A stretch of 13,776 nt of DNA from an uncultured Gemmatimonadota bacterium (GTDB lineage: Bacteria; Gemmatimonadota; Gemmatimonadetes; Gemmatimonadales; Gemmatimonadaceae). Made by a program: the position numbers and the translations under genes. The notes under the pieces were generated by a model. That model searched no databases. It was not told where the DNA came from and saw only the letters and a list, made by a program, of their open reading frames with translations. The first letter of the stretch is position 1. Each line of letters begins with the position of its first letter. Of the stretch, positions 13,466-13,776 are shown in pieces. Where the stretch lies: assembly GCA_946480295.1 (NCBI GenBank), contig CAMLIT010000113.1, positions 1-13,776 on the forward strand. Reading direction: 5' to 3'.

Positions 13466-13776
13466 ACGATCAGCGTCGCATCCGGGTGCTCATCGCCGAG
13501 GACGAGGAGCACCTCGGCCAGATCCTGAAGACCTTCCTCATGGGGCGCGGCCACCACGTGGACTGCGTCACCAACGGCCGCGCCGCGCTCGAGGCGCTGC
13601 GTGCCGAGGCCTACGACGTCGCGCTCCTCGACATCGTGATGCCGGAGATGGACGGCCTCGAGGTGCTGCGGCACTGCCGCGAGGATCCCGACGTGCCGGA
13701 GATCATCATCATCACCGGCAACGGCACGATCGAGACGGCGATCACGGCGATGAAGCTCGGCGCCTACGACTACATG
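13462..13776 (+). CDS. Response regulator, receiver domain (cut by window end)
   Basis: The first 105 residues of a response regulator. The receiver domain shows acidic pocket E13-D14, phosphoacceptor D57 in LLDIVMPEMDG, T85 in IIIITGNG and K98 in AMKLGAYDY. The gene runs off the window. ATGA overlap with the kinase stop marks them as a cognate pair. The GTIETAITAMKLGAYDYM signature is typical of NtrC-family regulators, which continue into an AAA+ sigma-54-activating domain and a Fis-type HTH; that part is outside the window, so this is a prediction. Confidence 0.92.
   Translation, partial: MNDQRRIRVLIAEDEEHLGQILKTFLMGRGHHVDCVTNGRAALEALRAEAYDVALLDIVMPEMDGLEVLRHCREDPDVPEIIIITGNGTIETAITAMKLGAYDYM

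Noticed and set aside
1..13776. CRISPR arrays, insertion sequences, rRNA genes, riboswitches
   Set aside because: No regularly spaced repeats, transposase genes with terminal inverted repeats, rRNA segments or riboswitch-like conserved leaders were seen on either strand.

Overview
The window is very GC-rich chromosomal bacterial DNA. It looks like Gemmatimonadota or a similar environmental phylum. That placement is inferred from style (high-GC codon use, several predicted lipoproteins, a secreted S9 peptidase and a PKD-domain phosphoesterase), not from a phylogenetic marker. The sequence falls into three parts: a left chromosomal flank (1-958), a tRNA-associated genomic island (about 909-6077) and a right chromosomal flank (6078-13776).

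Left flank: the last 22 codons of an unidentified gene, a near-perfect bidirectional terminator hairpin, a thioredoxin 2-type gene (minus strand) with an N-terminal zinc ribbon, and an intact tRNA-Ala(UGC).

Island: a 91-bp direct repeat with one mismatch brackets it. One copy starts inside the tRNA-Ala gene. The other lies about 5.1 kb downstream and is a headless 3' half of the same tRNA. Just inside the left repeat are the decayed, multiply frameshifted remains of a tyrosine recombinase. The island's core is a three-gene operon: RelE/HigB-type toxin, XRE/HigA-type antitoxin and SecB-like chaperone. This is the architecture of a toxin-antitoxin-chaperone (TAC) module like the Mycobacterium tuberculosis HigBA1-SecB set. 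Two small overlapping minus-strand genes of unknown function, an unrecognised 294-residue protein and a decayed LuxR-type helix-turn-helix remnant fill the rest. The island is visibly less GC-rich than the flanks in places (about 53% over 2701-2760) and contains much decayed coding DNA.

Right flank: a terminator hairpin just after the tRNA remnant, a small two-helix membrane protein, a cupin, a predicted lipoprotein phosphoesterase with three PKD domains (minus), a divergently transcribed secreted S9-family peptidase, an unrecognised predicted lipoprotein (minus), and a divergent two-component pair. That pair is a GAF-PAS histidine kinase overlapping by 4 nt with a response regulator cut off by the window end. 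The flank genes show no obvious link to the island.

The most interesting element is the TAC operon with its candidate palindromic operator, inside an apparently immobilised island next to an uncharacterised gene. TAC modules are known for stress control and, in some cases, anti-phage defence.
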